Below, piece after piece: positions 34,406-43,461 of a stretch of 64,000 nucleotides of DNA. The stretch covers positions 186,001 through 250,000 of the forward strand of contig CBDBUX010000019.1 in assembly GCA_965212205.1 (NCBI GenBank). The letters are read 5' to 3'. Positions within the stretch are counted from its first letter, which is position 1. Every line of letters begins with the position of its first letter. Position numbers and translations under genes: made by a program. The notes under the pieces were generated by a model. The model made no database searches. It had not been told where the DNA came from and saw only the letters and a program-made list of their open reading frames with translations. The stretch is from JAHEJJ01 sp965212205. Lineage in GTDB: Bacteria; Bacteroidota; Bacteroidia; Flavobacteriales; Flavobacteriaceae.

Positions 34406-34885
34406 ATGGAGAAATACACCCTGGCCAGAGTTCTTCATGTACTTGCCGTAATTCTTTGGATCGGCGGGGTTGCTATGGTAACCACGGTACTTATACCTGC
34501 GATAAAAAAATTAAAGAATAAAGAAGAACAGATAAAGACCTTTGAACAAATCGAAGGCAGATTTGCCCTTCAGGCCAAGGTTACTACTCTGATTACAGCC
34601 ATAACCGGCTTTTATATGATGTATGAACTCGATGCCTGGGACCGCTACTTCGATTACAGATTTTGGTGGATTCATGCCATGACCCTGGTTTGGGTTTTGT
34701 TCACACTGGTTCTGTTTGTCCTGGAGCCATTAATTCTGCATAAACTTTTTCAAAAATACGCCCAAGAAAATCCGGCCAAAACATTTTCCATCATGCACCG
34801 GGCGCACTGGATCCTCTTATTGTTAAGTTTACTAACCACAGCAGGTGCTGTAGCCGGCAGCCATGGTTGGTTTATTATTAAATGA
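34406..34885 (+). CDS. CopD-like membrane protein
   Basis: A 159-residue protein with four hydrophobic helices: LARVLHVLAVILWIGGVAMVTTVL, TTLITAITGFYMMYEL, WWIHAMTLVWVLFTLVLFVL and AHWILLLLSLLTTAGAVAG. The first helix LHVLAVILWIGGV and a later His in FWWIHAM give the conserved His/Arg pattern of the CopD / DUF2269 superfamily (heme or copper related). Last of the four-gene run, with the start 19 bp after the ABM gene. Confidence 0.7.
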   Translation: MEKYTLARVLHVLAVILWIGGVAMVTTVLIPAIKKLKNKEEQIKTFEQIEGRFALQAKVTTLITAITGFYMMYELDAWDRYFDYRFWWIHAMTLVWVLFTLVLFVLEPLILHKLFQKYAQENPAKTFSIMHRAHWILLLLSLLTTAGAVAGSHGWFIIK

Positions 34886-34928
34886 AAAGACCATGATAAC
34901 TTAGCTGAGTTGTATAATCACAATACCG

Positions 34929-36005
34929 ATGATCAAACACATATTTTTCTCTATCATACTGGTACTGAATGTATGTATTAAGCTTTCAGCACAATTGGTG
35001 CCAGAAGCAGACGAACTGCTTGAGGAACTCGTCACCAAAAAAGGGAATATTGGCGTAGCTGCAGCCTATTCGGTTGGAGGTGAAATCAGGTGGATCAATA
35101 CTTCAGGCTATGCATGCAAAGAAGAGATGGTGCCTTTTACCGAGAGTACCCAGACCCGGATCGCTTCCATTATTAAATCTATGACAGCGGTTGCGATCAT
35201 GCAGTTGGTTGAAAAGGGCCTGATAGACCTCGATAAACCTGTTCAGGTATATTTACCGGACTTTCCCAAAAAGGAAAAGGGTGAAATTACCACCAGACAG
35301 CTCCTTTCACATACATCGGGGGTTTCTCAATATCAGGACAAAAGCGAAGTACAAAATAAGCTATTCTATCCCTCACTGAAAGATGCAATAACGGTGTTCC
35401 AGCACAGGCCGCTTTTGTTCGAACCCGGCAGTCAGTTTTTCTATACAAGCTATGGCTATGTTATCCTGGGCCGGATCATTGAAAGTGTTTCAGGTATGAG
35501 TTACCGGCAATTTATGAGCAAAAATATTTTTGATAAGGCCGGTATGACAAAAACAGAAATTGAAAAACTTGGAGTGGAGTACCCATATAAATCCTGTCTA
35601 TACCATAAAGGTAAAAACAAAGCCAAAAAAGCAAAAGCCAATGATCTCAGTAACCGGATACCAGGTGGAGGATACCAGAGTACGCTCACAGATATCATTA
35701 AATTCGGTGAGGCCTTGTTAGAAGGAAAATATTTCTCGGATGAAACATTTCGAATGATGCTCGAGAGTCAACCAGTGGAATTTAAGGGTAATAAATATGG
35801 ATTGGGATGGTATTTCTACGGCCCTGCACCCAATGAAAATGTTGTCATCGGACACGAAGGCGGTCAGATTGGGTGTACAGGCCAACTCATGATCATACCA
35901 AAAACCAAAACCGTTGTGGTAGTGCTTTCGAATACTTCTGGTACCTACCGGGATATTGCAACTTTTGCAGGCAGTCTTGTACGAATTTCAGAAACCAACC
36001 GATAA
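34929..36005 (+). CDS. Exported class C beta-lactamase-fold serine hydrolase
   Basis: A 358-residue protein with signal peptide (FFSIILVLNVCIKLSAQ). The beta-lactamase fold shows SxxK (S80-I-I-K83 in RIASIIKSM), the Tyr motif at Y172 (FYTSYGYVILG), and the third-motif region VIGHEGGQIG. The predicted nucleophile is Ser80. These proteins are esterases, D-aminopeptidases or PBP4-like hydrolases acting in the periplasm; a lactamase role is not implied. It follows the CopD-like gene by 43 bp. Confidence 0.87.
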   Translation: MIKHIFFSIILVLNVCIKLSAQLVPEADELLEELVTKKGNIGVAAAYSVGGEIRWINTSGYACKEEMVPFTESTQTRIASIIKSMTAVAIMQLVEKGLIDLDKPVQVYLPDFPKKEKGEITTRQLLSHTSGVSQYQDKSEVQNKLFYPSLKDAITVFQHRPLLFEPGSQFFYTSYGYVILGRIIESVSGMSYRQFMSKNIFDKAGMTKTEIEKLGVEYPYKSCLYHKGKNKAKKAKANDLSNRIPGGGYQSTLTDIIKFGEALLEGKYFSDETFRMMLESQPVEFKGNKYGLGWYFYGPAPNENVVIGHEGGQIGCTGQLMIIPKTKTVVVVLSNTSGTYRDIATFAGSLVRISETNR

Positions 36006-36211
36006 TTCAATATTATTGGCCATATTCATTTTATCCCATGGTAACACTACTAGGACTTTACCCAATATTTGCATTTAATTACTATCTTAAGTCGGGTTTT
36101 TTTAAAATTAACCCAAGTTTTGGGTCGTTTAACAGGCCCATTTCTGAGATTAGTATTGATTGACCACCAATTTCTAAAGGAATAAATAATTAACCATTAA
36201 CAACAGACATT

Positions 36212-36898
36212 ATGAAAAAATTACTCGCAGAATTTATCGGAACCCTCTGGCTTGTACTGGGGGGGTGTGGTAGTGCCGTTTTAGCGGCAGCCTACCCTGA
36301 ATTGGGCATTGGATTTGCCGGAGTGGCACTCGCTTTTGGGCTCACAGTTCTTACCATGGCCTATGCCATAGGTCATATCTCGGGCTGTCATCTGAATCCT
36401 GCCGTATCTATCGGACTATGGATAGGAGGGCGATTCGACAAAAAGGAGCTGATCCCTTATATCATAGCACAAGTGCTGGGTGGGTTGGCCGGAGCCGCCA
36501 TACTTTACCTAATCGCCACCGGGAAGCCTGGCTTTGAAATCGGAGGATTTGCCGCCAATGGATATGGGGAACATTCCCCGGGTGGATATGGTATGAAAGC
36601 CGCATTGATCACCGAGGTCACAATGACTTTTATGTTCCTGATCATCATCTTAGGGGCTACCCATAGCAAAGCCCCAAAAGGTTTAGCCGGACTCGCCATA
36701 GGTTTAGGGTTAACCCTGATTCACCTGATTAGTATCCCTGTCACCAATACCTCTGTAAACCCGGCACGGAGTACCAGCCAGGCGCTATTTGCAGGAGACT
36801 GGGCTATTGGGCAACTATGGTTGTTCTGGGTTGCTCCTATTGTAGGGGCTATTTTAGCCGGTCTGGTTTATAAATATATGTCGCCAGAAACAGACTAA
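36212..36898 (+). CDS. aqpZ: Aquaporin Z
   Basis: A 228-residue major intrinsic protein with six helices and both NPA boxes: N62-P63-A64 in GCHLNPAVSIG, and N183-P184-A185-R186 in SVNPARSTS. The conserved Arg after the second NPA and the narrow H-x-x-x pattern are those of water-selective AqpZ rather than GlpF (no glycerol-type Asp after NPAR). AqpZ mediates osmotic water flow across the inner membrane. Monocistronic with a strong terminator downstream. Confidence 0.93.
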   Translation: MKKLLAEFIGTLWLVLGGCGSAVLAAAYPELGIGFAGVALAFGLTVLTMAYAIGHISGCHLNPAVSIGLWIGGRFDKKELIPYIIAQVLGGLAGAAILYLIATGKPGFEIGGFAANGYGEHSPGGYGMKAALITEVTMTFMFLIIILGATHSKAPKGLAGLAIGLGLTLIHLISIPVTNTSVNPARSTSQALFAGDWAIGQLWLFWVAPIVGAILAGLVYKYMSPETD

Positions 36899-36928
36899 AA
36901 GCCCGAACAAGGCGCTAAACTATATACC

Positions 36929-36973
36929 GACACCTATCGGATCACTGAGATCATGATGGGTGTCTTTGATTTT
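36929..36973 (+). terminator. Intrinsic terminator after aqpZ
   Basis: GACACCTATC (36929-36938) pairs with GATGGGTGTC (36955-36964) over ten bases with one G:U wobble, and a smaller GATC stem lies inside the loop. The tail TTTGATTTTG follows. Confidence 0.65.
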
Positions 36974-37178
36974 GAGTGCAACCCGAAACCCAAATCCGAA
37001 ACAATATTGTTTCCACCTAAATATGTTTTCTCAATTCTTGTTCATTTTGCATAGATATCTTGGGGGAATAATCCTTTTTGTTTGTCGTTATACTTACAAT
37101 TAAATGTGTGATTAGGGACTATTATCAGAATAACATAAACTGCCGATTAAACCCCGTTACTACATCGAAGTCTTATAT

Positions 37179-38180
37179 ATGATGAAGTATAGAAAAACCT
37201 TGATTGCCATAAGCATGATCTTCTTGTTGCTGGGCTGCCACAAAGACGAAACACCAGAGATACCCTTGCGGGCCGGATTCCAAAAAAAAGTGGTTGATAA
37301 CCCTGATAGCGGCGAAACCGATATCGCGATCTGGTATCCTACTGCCGAGGATCAAACGGTTTATGTTTATAATTCTGCCGCTTCAGGCATTGAAGTAACA
37401 GGTCTTGTTGCTGAAAATGCAAAGGTGGCCGATGGGAGGTGGCCTCTGATAGTCTTTTCCCATGGTTTTTCCGGCGGCGGGGTTGGTTCTGTAGAAATAT
37501 GCGAAGCCCTGGCCAGGGCGGGTTATGTTGTGGTCGCACCCGATCATTCCGATCCCGTGATCGCGGTACGGACAAATGGCCCGGCCACGGGAACACTTAC
37601 TGAGGCCCTTGCATATCTGGAAAATAATCCTTTTGGAGATGGAAGCGATTATGAATATCGGATACCTGAAATATTGGGCATCGTAGAACATTTCGGTACA
37701 GACCAATTATTTAATATCGATCAGGATCAACTTGTACTGGCGGGGCACTCTATGGGTGGGTGGACGGTGATGAAAACTTTAGAAAGCGGACTGAAACCAT
37801 CGGCCATGTTCTTTTTTTCTATGGGCGAGCTCAATTGGCTTTTTACGGGCCAAAGATATTTTGAGGCACCTTTTTTTCAGTCCTTTGACTTTCCAACGGC
37901 CTATTTCTATGGCGGAGAGGAATATGCCCAAGCCATAAATCTTGGAAGAAACAATGTCTATGCGGCCTTTTGCTATACAAATTCTCCAGGTCCCACCTAT
38001 GGATTATGGGTGCCCGAAGGCAATCATTTCACCTATAACTCAAGGGCGATTGCACCCCAGTCGTACGCAACAGATGAACAATTAGAATCCATAAATACCA
38101 GACTTATCAGCTTCTTAGACAAACATCTAAAAAATATAGATGCAGAGGTAGCTACAGAGGATTCCGATGTTAGTAAATAA
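37179..38180 (+). CDS. Alpha/beta-hydrolase (PAF-acetylhydrolase / dienelactone-hydrolase-like) lipoprotein
   Basis: A 333-residue lipoprotein: LLGC with Cys20 and K-D-E after. The hydrolase core has the oxyanion region LIVFSHGFSGGG and the nucleophile elbow GHSMGGW with Ser191. The layout (IWYPTAEDQT, then FSHGFSGGGVG, then VVAPDHSDP) is that of platelet-activating-factor acetylhydrolase-like esterases. It would cleave short-chain esters or lipids at the envelope. It converges on katG. Confidence 0.85.
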   Translation: MMKYRKTLIAISMIFLLLGCHKDETPEIPLRAGFQKKVVDNPDSGETDIAIWYPTAEDQTVYVYNSAASGIEVTGLVAENAKVADGRWPLIVFSHGFSGGGVGSVEICEALARAGYVVVAPDHSDPVIAVRTNGPATGTLTEALAYLENNPFGDGSDYEYRIPEILGIVEHFGTDQLFNIDQDQLVLAGHSMGGWTVMKTLESGLKPSAMFFFSMGELNWLFTGQRYFEAPFFQSFDFPTAYFYGGEEYAQAINLGRNNVYAAFCYTNSPGPTYGLWVPEGNHFTYNSRAIAPQSYATDEQLESINTRLISFLDKHLKNIDAEVATEDSDVSK

Positions 38181-38236
38181 CATTCTACTCCATTATTGAA
38201 GGAAGACTTGTTTGGAACTATTGCCATTTAACGATA

Positions 38237-38264
38237 AGCGGCCCGAAATCGGGCCGCTCATATA
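38237..38264. terminator. Bidirectional terminator between the hydrolase and katG
   Basis: AGCGGCCCGA and TCGGGCCGCT (38237-38258) form a perfect palindrome with an AA centre, in the 104 bp between two convergent genes. A-rich sequence before it and the T/A-rich tail after it suit termination in both directions. Confidence 0.8.
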
Positions 38265-38284
38265 TTAACCAGTAGAAATTAAAT

Positions 38285-40525
38285 TTAGTACAGGTCAAAA
38301 CGATCCAGGTTCATCACCTTATTCCATGCGCTTACAAAGTCTGTCACAAACTTGGATTTCGCATCATCACAAGCATAGACTTCCGCAAGGGCACGCAGTT
38401 CGGAGTTGGAACCGAAGATCAGATCTGCCCGGGTAGCGGTCCAGTTCACCTCACCCGTTCCGCGATCACGGCCTTCGAAAACTTCTTCATTGCCATCCAC
38501 GGCTGTCCATTCGTTGCGCATATCTAATAGATTCACAAAGAAATCGTTGGTAAGCGTACCAGGCTTGTCTGTGAAAACACCATGCCTGGAACCATCATAA
38601 TTGGCATCTAATGCACGCATTCCACCCACAAGTACAGTCATCTCAGGAGCTGTAAGTGTCAACAATTGGGCCTTATCGACCAGTAATTCTTCAGTTTTTA
38701 CCGAAAATGTTCTTTTAAGATAATTCCTAAAACCGTCTGCCTGTGGTTCCAGAACCTCAAACGACTCTACGTCGGTCATTTCTGCAGTTGCATCGGTACG
38801 TCCGGGTTGGAAAGGTACAGTAGTATGGTGGCCGGCATCCTTAGACGCTTTTTCCACCGCTGCACATCCTCCCAAAACTATAAGATCGGCAAGTGATACT
38901 TTTTTATTACCACTTTGAGCATTGTTGAAGTCTTGCTGAATAAGCGTTAGTCGATCGAGTACTTTCCCTAGCTCAACAGGGTTATTAACCTCCCATTCAT
39001 TCTGTGGTGCCAAACGAATCCTTGCGCCATTAGCACCTCCCCTGAAATCAGAGCCTCTATAGGTTGATGCAGAAGCCCAGGCGGCCCGTACTAATTCGGA
39101 AACCGTCAGGCCGGAGACGAGGATGGCCGATTTTAAGCCTTCAACATCCTTTTCATCGATTAATTCATGATCCACCGCAGGGACAGGGTCTTGCCATAGC
39201 AAATCCTCTTTAGGCGCTTCAGGACCTAGATAACGCGAATTTGGTCCCATATCCCGGTGTGTTAATTTGAACCAGGCTTTCTGGTAGGCTTCCTTAAATT
39301 CTTCCGGATTTTCCAGGAAACGCCTCGATATCTTTTCGTAAGCAGGATCCATCCTCAATGAGAGATCCGTGACCAGCATAAACGGGTCGCGTTTCTTATC
39401 AGAATCATGCGCATCTGGAAACGTACCAGCACCTGCCCCATCTTTGGGCTTATACTGCCATGCTCCTGCAGGGCTCTTGGTTAGCTCCCATTCATAGCCG
39501 AAGAGGTTTTCAAAAAATTTATGACTCCACTGAACTGGTGTGTTAGTCCATGCGCCTTCAAGGCCACTGGTGATGGTATCGGATCCTTTGCCCGATCCAA
39601 AATTGTTCTTCCATCCAAGACTTTGCATTTCCAGTGAGGCACCGGCAGGTTCAGCTTCTACATATTCCGCATCGCTAGCCGCTCCATGGGTTTTACCAAA
39701 TGTATGGCCACCGGCGATCAGGGCAACGGTTTCATAGTCGTTCATAGCCATCCTGCCAAAAGTTTCCCGAATCACGTGGGCGGCTTCAACGGGATCAGGA
39801 TTACCATTGGGCCCTTCCGGGTTTACATAGATCAGTCCCATATGAGCAGCACCCATTTGCTTTTCGAGTTCTCCTTTTTCATTATATCGGTCTTTATTAC
39901 CGAGCCATTCCGCTTCCGAGCCCCAGTAAATGTCTTCTTCGGGTTGCCAAATATCTTCACGACCCCCAGAAAATCCGTGCATGGGTAATCCCATAGATTC
40001 ATGAGCCACGTTACCGGCCAAAATCAAAAGGTCTGCCCAGGACAGTTTTTTTCCATATTTCTGCTTAATGGGCCACAATAACATCCTTGCTTTATCAAGG
40101 TTGGCATTATCCGGCCAACTGTTCAAGGGTGCAAATCGCTGTGAGCCTGTACCGCCGCCGCCACGTCCGTCGGCAATTCTGTAAGTACCTGCCGCATGCC
40201 AGGCCATCCTGATAAATAATGGCCCGTAGTGACCATAATCTGCAGGCCACCATTCTTTGCTATCGGTCATAAGGTTGGTCAGATCCTTTTTAAGCGCTTT
40301 GAGATCGAGGGATTTGAATTCCTTTCTATAGTTAAAATCCTCATCCATAGGATCGGCCATCTTAGAATGCTGACGCAGGATATTTAAATTTAACGAGTTG
40401 GGCCACCAATCTCGGTTAGTAGTACCTCCACCTGCACCTTGCTTCAGTTCTCCGCTTAGAAAAGGGCATTTGCTTTCGCCATTGGCGCTGTGAGTCATTG
40501 TTGTTTTATGTGTGTTCTCTTCCAT
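38285..40525 (-). CDS. katG: Catalase-peroxidase (KatG)
   Basis: A 746-residue two-domain heme enzyme. N-terminal domain: the distal site RMAWHAAGTYR (Trp and His), the Tyr of the Trp-Tyr-Met adduct in YVNPEGPNG, and the proximal His in IAGGHTFGKTHGA. The C-terminal, catalytically silent domain starts near residue 430. Normal length (about 740). It destroys H2O2 and oxidises peroxidase substrates. Its upstream region (40526-40908) carries two inverted repeats, consistent with oxidative-stress control. Transcribed toward the hairpin at 38237. Confidence 0.97.
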   Translation of the reverse strand: MEENTHKTTMTHSANGESKCPFLSGELKQGAGGGTTNRDWWPNSLNLNILRQHSKMADPMDEDFNYRKEFKSLDLKALKKDLTNLMTDSKEWWPADYGHYGPLFIRMAWHAAGTYRIADGRGGGGTGSQRFAPLNSWPDNANLDKARMLLWPIKQKYGKKLSWADLLILAGNVAHESMGLPMHGFSGGREDIWQPEEDIYWGSEAEWLGNKDRYNEKGELEKQMGAAHMGLIYVNPEGPNGNPDPVEAAHVIRETFGRMAMNDYETVALIAGGHTFGKTHGAASDAEYVEAEPAGASLEMQSLGWKNNFGSGKGSDTITSGLEGAWTNTPVQWSHKFFENLFGYEWELTKSPAGAWQYKPKDGAGAGTFPDAHDSDKKRDPFMLVTDLSLRMDPAYEKISRRFLENPEEFKEAYQKAWFKLTHRDMGPNSRYLGPEAPKEDLLWQDPVPAVDHELIDEKDVEGLKSAILVSGLTVSELVRAAWASASTYRGSDFRGGANGARIRLAPQNEWEVNNPVELGKVLDRLTLIQQDFNNAQSGNKKVSLADLIVLGGCAAVEKASKDAGHHTTVPFQPGRTDATAEMTDVESFEVLEPQADGFRNYLKRTFSVKTEELLVDKAQLLTLTAPEMTVLVGGMRALDANYDGSRHGVFTDKPGTLTNDFFVNLLDMRNEWTAVDGNEEVFEGRDRGTGEVNWTATRADLIFGSNSELRALAEVYACDDAKSKFVTDFVSAWNKVMNLDRFDLY

Positions 40526-40575
40526 ATATGATAGATTATGTTTAATGAATGGATTGATTATCTAAAGTTCTTATT

Positions 40576-40598
40576 TTCCTACCTGAAAGAGATAGGAA
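40576..40598. promoter_or_regulatory. Inverted repeat TTCCTA-N11-TAGGAA upstream of katG
   Basis: The six-base arms are perfect, with 11 bases between, about 50 bp upstream of the katG start. A LysR/OxyR-type site has T-N11-A at its core, and katG is a standard OxyR target, so this is a candidate operator. It may also be chance. Confidence 0.4.
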
Positions 40599-40672
40599 TT
40601 TGATCTATAATCTTTATTCGCTTATCAACTCCGTTTATAATCCTTAGATTAATTAACCTTCAGCATTAAATG

Positions 40673-40703
40673 ATCGGTACTGTGCAAAAAATTAAGTACC
40701 GAT
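40673..40703. repeat. Perfect 8-bp inverted repeat ATCGGTAC-N15-GTACCGAT
   Basis: This lies in the divergent space between katG and the SnoaL-like gene at 40909. It could be a regulator site or an RNA hairpin with a 15-base loop. The rest of the 383-bp gap holds only an unlikely 28-codon frame at 40758-40844. Confidence 0.5.
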
Positions 40704-40908
40704 TTGAGCTGGCTCATCATCTAGCAATCGGTATACGAAGATCTGGATGATTTGATTATGAGCCGCAAATACGTACTTTTAAAAGAACTAAAATATGATC
40801 AGGATCAGGTGACGAATATTTTGGTGATCATGAGATCGTTCTAGTGCATAAACCATTGGAAAACCAAAGCGGATTTCCGGTTTCGTTTAATTAAAACCAA
40901 AAATTATT

Positions 40909-41286
40909 ATGGGCCTAGAAAGCAACAAATCAAATGCTATTGAATTTTACAAAATGGCCTATATGGGAAACCCGAAAATGGCGATAGAAAAATTTGTAGG
41001 GGCTGAATATATACAGCATAATCCGGATGTAGCGGATGGTACACAAGGCTTTATCGATTATTTTGTAAGGATGGCTATGGATTATCCCGATAAATCAATA
41101 GAATTTGTCCGATGTATCGCGGAGGGCGATCTGGTGGCGCTGCATACCCATCAGGTGTGGCCGGGAAATGACCAATATGTGACCATGGATTTTTTCAGGT
41201 TCGATGAAGAGGGTAAAATCTGTGAGCACTGGGATGCCATCCAACAAATTCCAGAAAATTCGGCCAACCCAAATACGATGTATTGA
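40909..41286 (+). CDS. SnoaL-like NTF2-fold protein
   Basis: A 125-residue cytoplasmic protein with a strong match to the SnoaL group (predicted aldol-condensation-like): SNAIEFYKMAYMGNPKMAIEKFVGAEYIQHNPDVADGTQGFIDYFVRMAMDYPDKSIEFVRCIAEGDLVALHTHQVWPG, then TMDFFRFDEEGKICEHWDAIQQIP. The Q-H-N-P, H-x-H and E-H-W-D residues are the usual cavity residues. It is transcribed divergently from katG, so co-regulation in oxidative stress is possible. Confidence 0.88.
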   Translation: MGLESNKSNAIEFYKMAYMGNPKMAIEKFVGAEYIQHNPDVADGTQGFIDYFVRMAMDYPDKSIEFVRCIAEGDLVALHTHQVWPGNDQYVTMDFFRFDEEGKICEHWDAIQQIPENSANPNTMY

Positions 41287-41377
41287 ATCATCTTGCCCAC
41301 ATAAATTGAAATCCTGTAAATTTGAGTACCACGGAAATGTATATTTTATTAACTTCATTCACCTAAAGACATCTATT

Positions 41378-41863
41378 ATGAAAAAAATACTGCTATTTCT
41401 CATTGGAGCTTTTTTGATCACCAGCCTTCAGGCTCAGGGAACATTTAAAATTGGTATTTCCGGTGGAATTCCGCTGGGCGACGCCAGCGATATTTCAACT
41501 TTTGCCCTAGGCGGAGATGTCTATTACCTCTTTGGCAAACGAAGTGCCCTTGTTCGCCTCGGGCCAACTGTAGGCTACCGTAATTTTTTCGGAGAGGAGA
41601 TCTCTCCCGGCCTCACCATCGATGATGCACAATTTGTGCCCGTGGCACTCGCAGGCAGGGTTAGTATTCTTGGAATTCTACAGGGCGGTGTAGATGTTGG
41701 ATATGCCCTTGGGATTTCAGATTTTCTCGACGGCGGATTCTATATAAGACCCGTAATTGCCTTTGGTATACTTCGGCTCTTTGAACTTACGTTTTCATAT
41801 GAATCGATCTCCGATAACGCAACCTGGGGAAATGCCAATATCGGGTTACTTCTGGTACTCTAA
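41378..41863 (+). CDS. Outer-membrane beta-barrel protein
   Basis: About 161 residues from ATG 41378, with signal peptide (ILLFLIGAFLITSLQAQ). The mature part is a chain of short alternating strands (GTFKIGISGGIPLGDASD, FALGGDVYYLFGKRSALVRLGPTVGYRNFF, FVPVALAGRVSILGI), ending in aliphatic residues LLLVL, consistent with an eight-strand barrel. A longer frame starts upstream at 41204 but overlaps the previous gene and is not used. The function is unknown; such small barrels bind lipids or act as adhesins. Confidence 0.75.
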   Translation: MKKILLFLIGAFLITSLQAQGTFKIGISGGIPLGDASDISTFALGGDVYYLFGKRSALVRLGPTVGYRNFFGEEISPGLTIDDAQFVPVALAGRVSILGILQGGVDVGYALGISDFLDGGFYIRPVIAFGILRLFELTFSYESISDNATWGNANIGLLLVL

Positions 41864-41929
41864 ATACGATCTAAAACAAATGCTTTGAACCAAGGATCGT
41901 TCTGTGCCTCTAAACCGATCCATCTTTCT

Positions 41930-42919
41930 GTGTTGATCAAAAGGTTAATCTTATTGGCATTGATCGAAGCGCTGTTTTGCCATGCTGTTCTCGGCCAGCA
42001 ACTGCAAGATTATGACATGTATCATAAGCAAGTGCTTCTGGCCGAAAAACTGATCTCTCAGGAACGGTTTGCCGATGCTCTCCGATTCTATGACACCTTA
42101 ATAAGTACTTACGATTTTGTATTTCTGCGCGACTGCAAGATCGCTACACAGCTTGCCTTAAAACTCAAACAAACCGACAAAGCCCATGACTATCTGCAAC
42201 TGGGTATGCTGAGTGGCTGGAAGTTTAAAGAGATCCGTAAAAACAAATTTTTTGATGCCCTGCGAGCAGATAAAGGCTATAAAGACATAAAAAAAGATTA
42301 CTCAAGTCTTAGAGCCCAATATGAAGCTGGACTGAATACCGATTTGCGGGAACGCGTTAAAAAAATGGCTTCCAGAGATCAATCGAAAGCGTTCGGGGCT
42401 TTATTCACCTTAAGTTCTACTGCCCAGGACAGATATGCCGAAAACAAATTTGCGCCCCATAGTGAACGGCAAATGGCCGAATTGATAGAAATATTAAAAG
42501 TGCATGGATACCCCGGTGAGCAACTCATCGGAAATGATAACTGGATGTCGACCATACTGAGTCATCACAATTCGATCTCTAAAGATTATAATGCAAAAGA
42601 TACTATTTACCCTATTTTAAAGCCACGCCTTAAGGAAGCCCTTGTTAAAGGTATGATAAGTCCTTTTGAATTTGCGCTTATCGACGATTGGTACAGGGCC
42701 GTAAAAAGCGGCTGGAACAATGACGCAGGTTACGGAATCCTTAGTCCTCCATCTGCAGAATCGCTACCTGGATATAATGACCTAAGACAAGAAGTTTATT
42801 TAAGACCAATTGAGTTGAGGAACCGGCTCGTAGAGGTACAGGAAAAAACCGGTATGGATCTTTGTCTGCCCGGGGAACCCTGGGTAAAAGGGAAGATTGA
42901 GATAGTGAAAAAAGAATAA
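41930..42919 (+). CDS. Exported protein with TPR-like N-terminus and DUF6624-like C-terminus
   Basis: About 329 residues. A hydrophobic leader (LIKRLILLALIEALFCHAVLGQQ) follows GTG 41930 (or TTG 41885, which adds 15 residues). The first part (YHKQVLLAEKLISQERFADALRFYDTLISTYDFVFLRDCKIATQLALKLKQTDKAHDYLQLGM) reads as TPR helices. The last ~180 residues (DRYAENKFAPHSERQMAELIEILKVHGYPGEQLIGNDNWMSTILSHHN) resemble DUF6624. No enzyme motif is known. It follows the barrel gene by about 66 bp. Confidence 0.6.
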   Translation: MLIKRLILLALIEALFCHAVLGQQLQDYDMYHKQVLLAEKLISQERFADALRFYDTLISTYDFVFLRDCKIATQLALKLKQTDKAHDYLQLGMLSGWKFKEIRKNKFFDALRADKGYKDIKKDYSSLRAQYEAGLNTDLRERVKKMASRDQSKAFGALFTLSSTAQDRYAENKFAPHSERQMAELIEILKVHGYPGEQLIGNDNWMSTILSHHNSISKDYNAKDTIYPILKPRLKEALVKGMISPFEFALIDDWYRAVKSGWNNDAGYGILSPPSAESLPGYNDLRQEVYLRPIELRNRLVEVQEKTGMDLCLPGEPWVKGKIEIVKKE

Positions 42920-43005
42920 TTGAAAATGGAGAATGGCAATTGGAGAGATGTTGAAGCGAAGACCCTCAACTTTGGGATACAGTAGTTCAGGGATAATTAA
43001 AGAAA

Positions 43006-43347
43006 GTGCCGTACCACATATATGTCATAGAATTATCTAAGAAGGTATTTTCGGAGCATCGAAAATTCCGCGAGGCGAATCCTCAGTTCAACGGAGTGCT
43101 CGAATGCCTGTATGTGGGCATGACCTCCAAGACCCCAAAAGAACGTTTTGGGCAGCATAAGACAGGCTATCGAAACCGTAAAGGCCATAAGCTCTCGTCG
43201 TACCTTGTACAGAAATATGGCATGTATCTAAGACCGAGCCTATATAATCATATAAAACCCATAAAAAGCAGGGAGGAAGCCCTGAAAATGGAGGCAAAAC
43301 TGGCGCTTGAGCTGCGAAGGAAGCGCTATGCCGTGTGGTACAACTGA
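43006..43347 (+). CDS. Divergent GIY-YIG-like protein
   Basis: A 113-residue protein from GTG 43006. It starts HIYVIELSKK (in place of GIY) and has CLYVGMTSKTPKERFGQH (in place of YIG, with the helix Arg), then YLVQKYGMYLRPSL and EEALKMEAKLALELRRK (metal-binding Glu candidate). About 24 residues separate the two strands, whereas the usual spacer is about 10, so it is a divergent or enlarged GIY-YIG nuclease domain. The target is unknown. No restriction or mobility genes are near. Confidence 0.65.
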   Translation: MPYHIYVIELSKKVFSEHRKFREANPQFNGVLECLYVGMTSKTPKERFGQHKTGYRNRKGHKLSSYLVQKYGMYLRPSLYNHIKPIKSREEALKMEAKLALELRRKRYAVWYN

Positions 43348-43461
43348 TCAAAATCAACATTTAAAAATTAAGTTGAGTAACTTTAGATTACCATCTTTAA
43401 AGCATGGTATCTTCCAACGAATTGATTAATATTGATACAGAATTATAATACCGAAAATCCT

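Noticed and set aside
40758..40844. 28-codon frame between katG and the SnoaL-like gene
   Set aside because: Too short, no upstream signal, and it covers part of the regulatory region.
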